Assembly: GCA_003133205.1 (NCBI GenBank)
Contig: PKWK01000312.1
Span: forward strand, 151 to 7,664
Reading direction: 5' to 3'
DNA length: 7,514 nucleotides
Source: Granulicella sp.
GTDB taxonomy: Bacteria; Acidobacteriota; Terriglobia; Terriglobales; Acidobacteriaceae
Shown here: one piece after another, positions 5,744-7,514 of the stretch
Position numbering within the stretch: the first letter of the stretch is position 1
How the letters are laid out: each line of letters starts with the position of its first letter
Notes under the pieces: model-generated
Database searches by the model: none
What the model was told of the DNA's origin: nothing
What the model saw: only the letters and a program-made list of their open reading frames with translations
Made by a program: the position numbers and the translations under genes

Positions 5744-6382
5744 GATGAAAAACTAAAGGCCGAGTTGAGCAAGCAGGGCATCTTTGCGACGACCCTACAG
5801 GATCTCTACAACTGGGGCCGCAAGAGCTCTCTGTGGCCGCTAAACTTCGGCCTGGCCTGCTGCGCCATCGAGATGATTGCCACCACCATGGCGCGCTACG
5901 ACCTGGCGCGATTCGGCGCCGAAGTCTTCCGCCCCTCTCCGCGGCAAGCTGACCTGATGATCGTCGCCGGCACCGTGACCAAGAAAATGGCTCCCCAGGT
6001 CGTCCGCCTCTATAACCAGATGCCGGAGCCAAAGTACGTCATCTCCATGGGCGCGTGTGCCATCTCCGGCGGCCCATTCAAGCAGGGCTACAACGTCCTG
6101 AAAGGGATTGACCGCTACATCCCCGTGGACGTCTACATTCCCGGCTGCCCACCGCGCCCGGAGGCCCTGATCGACGCATTCATGATGTTGCAGAAGAAGA
6201 TCGACGAACAACAGCTAACCGGGGAGACCAGGCCCCGCCATCTGAACGCCAGCGAGGCCAGCGAGTTCATCGTCCCTAGCTTTGGCGCGCATGATCTAGA
6301 ACCAACCCAGAACCCGGCCGTATGGAAAGCGCCGCTGGTCCAAATTACGCAGGCAGGCACGGATGAACATCGAAACGATTAA
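5741..6382 (+). CDS. nuoB: NADH-quinone oxidoreductase (complex I) subunit B
   Basis: The 213-residue peripheral-arm subunit carries iron-sulfur cluster N2, the last cluster before quinone. The four expected ligands are present: tandem C40-C41 in [11 protein letters not shown]106 in [10 protein letters not shown], and C136 in [12 protein letters not shown]. The core (about 15-155) aligns by eye with the family over its whole length; residues from about 156 form a polar tail of uncertain function, giving a length between the shorter and longer known NuoB proteins. It starts with GTG at 5741. The frame is the same as nuoA, with 66 bases between the two genes and no further stop codon after the nuoA TAG. 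It overlaps nuoC by 20 bases. It binds NuoC and NuoD in the assembled complex. Confidence 0.96.
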   Translation: MDEKLKAELSKQGIFATTLQDLYNWGRKSSLWPLNFGLACCAIEMIATTMARYDLARFGAEVFRPSPRQADLMIVAGTVTKKMAPQVVRLYNQMPEPKYVISMGACAISGGPFKQGYNVLKGIDRYIPVDVYIPGCPPRPEALIDAFMMLQKKIDEQQLTGETRPRHLNASEASEFIVPSFGAHDLEPTQNPAVWKAPLVQITQAGTDEHRND

Positions 6383-6995
6383 ATCCGAACTCGAAGCCAA
6401 CGTCCCCGGCTGCCGTCTGGAGCTGGTGACGAACGCCAGCCCGTCGGCCCAGCACTCCCTCCTGGTCGATGGCGAACATGCCTTCGCCGTAGCCCGGTTT
6501 CTGCGCGATGCCTCCGACCTGCGCTTCGACTATTGCTCGAACGTCACCGGCATCGATTGGCTGCCCAAAGAAACATCCGAGAAGGTGAAAGTTAAGCAAC
6601 TCGTGGATGGAGTAGAGAAAGAAATCGAAGAAGTCCACAAGACCACAATCCCCGGATACCTCGAAGTCGTCTATCACCTCTTCTCGCAGGAGAAGAAGTA
6701 CGGCCCGCTTCCGCTGCGAATGCGCACCCAGGACCGCGATGACGCCGTTCATCTTCCCTCGTTCACGCCAATCTGGCGCAGCGCCGAGTTTCAGGAACGA
6801 GAGATTTTCGACCTCTACGGAGTCATCTTCGACGGACACCCCGACCTGCGCCGCATCCTGATGTGGGACGGATTTGTGGACCATCCGATGCGCAGAGATT
6901 ACGTCGATCCGGATGATTTCGAATACGAGCCGACGGCGCACGATCAAGTGTTGCAGCGGGCGAACCAACACCTTGCCGAAGCGGGAGGGAGATGA
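6363..6995 (+). CDS. nuoC: NADH-quinone oxidoreductase (complex I) subunit C (30-kDa subunit)
   Basis: The 210-residue soluble subunit of the complex I connecting module lacks cofactors and supports NuoD and NuoB. The family signature is clear: [20 protein letters not shown] (145-164) followed by ILMWDGF and HPMRRDY (174-180). The N-terminal part ([14 protein letters not shown], 55-68) also fits. Between them residues 69-97 form a charged, lysine- and glutamate-rich segment that looks longer than in the compact family members I recall. It is separate from NuoD here, unlike the NuoCD fusion of E. coli. The ATG at 6363 lies inside the end of nuoB and has only a weak AGG-containing ribosome site (6351-6357), so coupling to nuoB translation is likely. 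Its stop overlaps the nuoD start in ATGA (6992-6995). Confidence 0.95.
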   Translation: MNIETIKSELEANVPGCRLELVTNASPSAQHSLLVDGEHAFAVARFLRDASDLRFDYCSNVTGIDWLPKETSEKVKVKQLVDGVEKEIEEVHKTTIPGYLEVVYHLFSQEKKYGPLPLRMRTQDRDDAVHLPSFTPIWRSAEFQEREIFDLYGVIFDGHPDLRRILMWDGFVDHPMRRDYVDPDDFEYEPTAHDQVLQRANQHLAEAGGR

Positions 6996-7514
6996 GCACC
7001 TCCACCTACCCCTCGGCCCAGTCCTTGCTGGAACCTACGAACGACAGCGGCGAAGAACAGTTGCTGGAGATTTCGATGGGGCCGCAACATCCCTCTACGC
7101 ACGGCGTCTTTCGCATGAACGTCGTGCTGGACGGCGAACGCGTGGTCAAGCTGAAGCCGGTCTTCGGCTACCTGCATCGCAACCACGAAAAGATCGCCGA
7201 GAACGAGACCTATCTCGGCTCGATGCCGTACACCGATCGCCTCGACTATATCTGCTCCATCACCAACAACTGGGGCTACGCCCTCGCGGTCGAAAAACTC
7301 GCCGGCATCCAGGTTCCGGAACGCGCCGAATACCTCCGCGTCATCACCGGCGAACTGACCCGGCTACAGAACCACGCGAGCCTGCTCGGGTTCCTGTTGC
7401 AGGACATGGGCGCCAGCGGCACCCCGCTGATGTACGCCTTCCGCGAACGCGAAAAGATCCTCGACCTCTTCGAAGCGCTCACCGGCGCGCGTATGATGTG
7501 CAACTACATGCGCT
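6992..7514 (+). CDS. nuoD: NADH-quinone oxidoreductase (complex I) subunit D, N-terminal part only
   Basis: The first 174 codons of the 49-kDa quinone-site subunit are present; the gene runs off the right edge (full length is normally about 400 residues). The quinone-pocket loop reads [12 protein letters not shown] (30-41), with H37 in the place of the conserved quinone-contacting histidine, and RLDY (83-86) supplies Y86 in the place of its partner tyrosine. [12 protein letters not shown] (59-70) and the ELTRLQNH motif (121-128) are also typical of the family, which descends from [NiFe]-hydrogenase large subunits; the hydrogenase nickel cysteines are not expected here. The ATG overlaps the nuoC stop (ATGA) and follows GGAGG at 6984-6988. 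Residues 1-24 form a variable lead sequence. Further nuo genes are expected downstream. Confidence 0.95.
   Translation, partial: MSTSTYPSAQSLLEPTNDSGEEQLLEISMGPQHPSTHGVFRMNVVLDGERVVKLKPVFGYLHRNHEKIAENETYLGSMPYTDRLDYICSITNNWGYALAVEKLAGIQVPERAEYLRVITGELTRLQNHASLLGFLLQDMGASGTPLMYAFREREKILDLFEALTGARMMCNYMR

Noticed and set aside
4315..5748. Long plus-strand open frame opposite nifJ that runs through the intergenic region and across nuoA
   Set aside because: It is antisense to an unmistakable nifJ and out of frame with nuoA; the arginine-, histidine- and glycine-rich product resembles no family and is explained by codon bias of the real genes.

Overview
The window looks like a chromosomal energy-metabolism locus from a bacterium of moderately high GC content, with two gene groups running in opposite directions from one short control region at 5197-5302. 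The protein set and the style of the sequences (a single-chain pyruvate:ferredoxin oxidoreductase followed by a dihydroorotate-dehydrogenase-like protein, then a KorA-type 2-oxoacid oxidoreductase, beside a nuo operon) most resemble Acidobacteriota of the Terriglobia/Koribacter type. That placement rests on recalled family resemblance, not on a search.

Minus strand, read from right to left: nifJ (5196-1570) encodes a complete 1208-residue pyruvate:ferredoxin oxidoreductase. Its stop codon abuts the start of a 337-residue FMN-type dihydroorotate-dehydrogenase-like protein (1569-556). After a gene-free stretch of about 390 bases (165-555) with candidate promoter and leader structures comes the first 54 codons of a korA-like alpha subunit (164-1), cut by the window edge. 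Together these are ferredoxin-reducing 2-oxoacid oxidoreductases plus one flavoprotein of unknown job.

Plus strand, read from left to right: nuoA (5303-5674), nuoB (5741-6382), nuoC (6363-6995) and the start of nuoD (6992 to the edge) form the beginning of a complex I operon with tight or overlapping junctions. They encode one membrane subunit and the connecting/quinone-site subunits of the peripheral arm.

The most striking non-coding signal is in the divergent region: a perfect TGTGA-N6-TCACA palindrome (5250-5265) of the Crp/Fnr-family type. It is centred exactly 41.5 bases upstream of the start point predicted from an extended -10 element (TGCTACAGT, 5284-5292). That is the geometry of a class II activator promoter, and it would place the nuo transcript start only 4 bases before the nuoA ATG, so the first gene would be read from a nearly leaderless message. 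The same site lies about 42.5 bases from a weaker candidate nifJ start point on the other strand, so one regulator could set both respiratory complex I and ferredoxin-linked pyruvate oxidation. This is inference from spacing and sequence alone.

I see no mobile elements, CRISPR arrays, tRNA or rRNA genes. The proteins belong to known families; anything new would lie in the shared control site, the korA leader and the unassigned flavoprotein coupled to nifJ.
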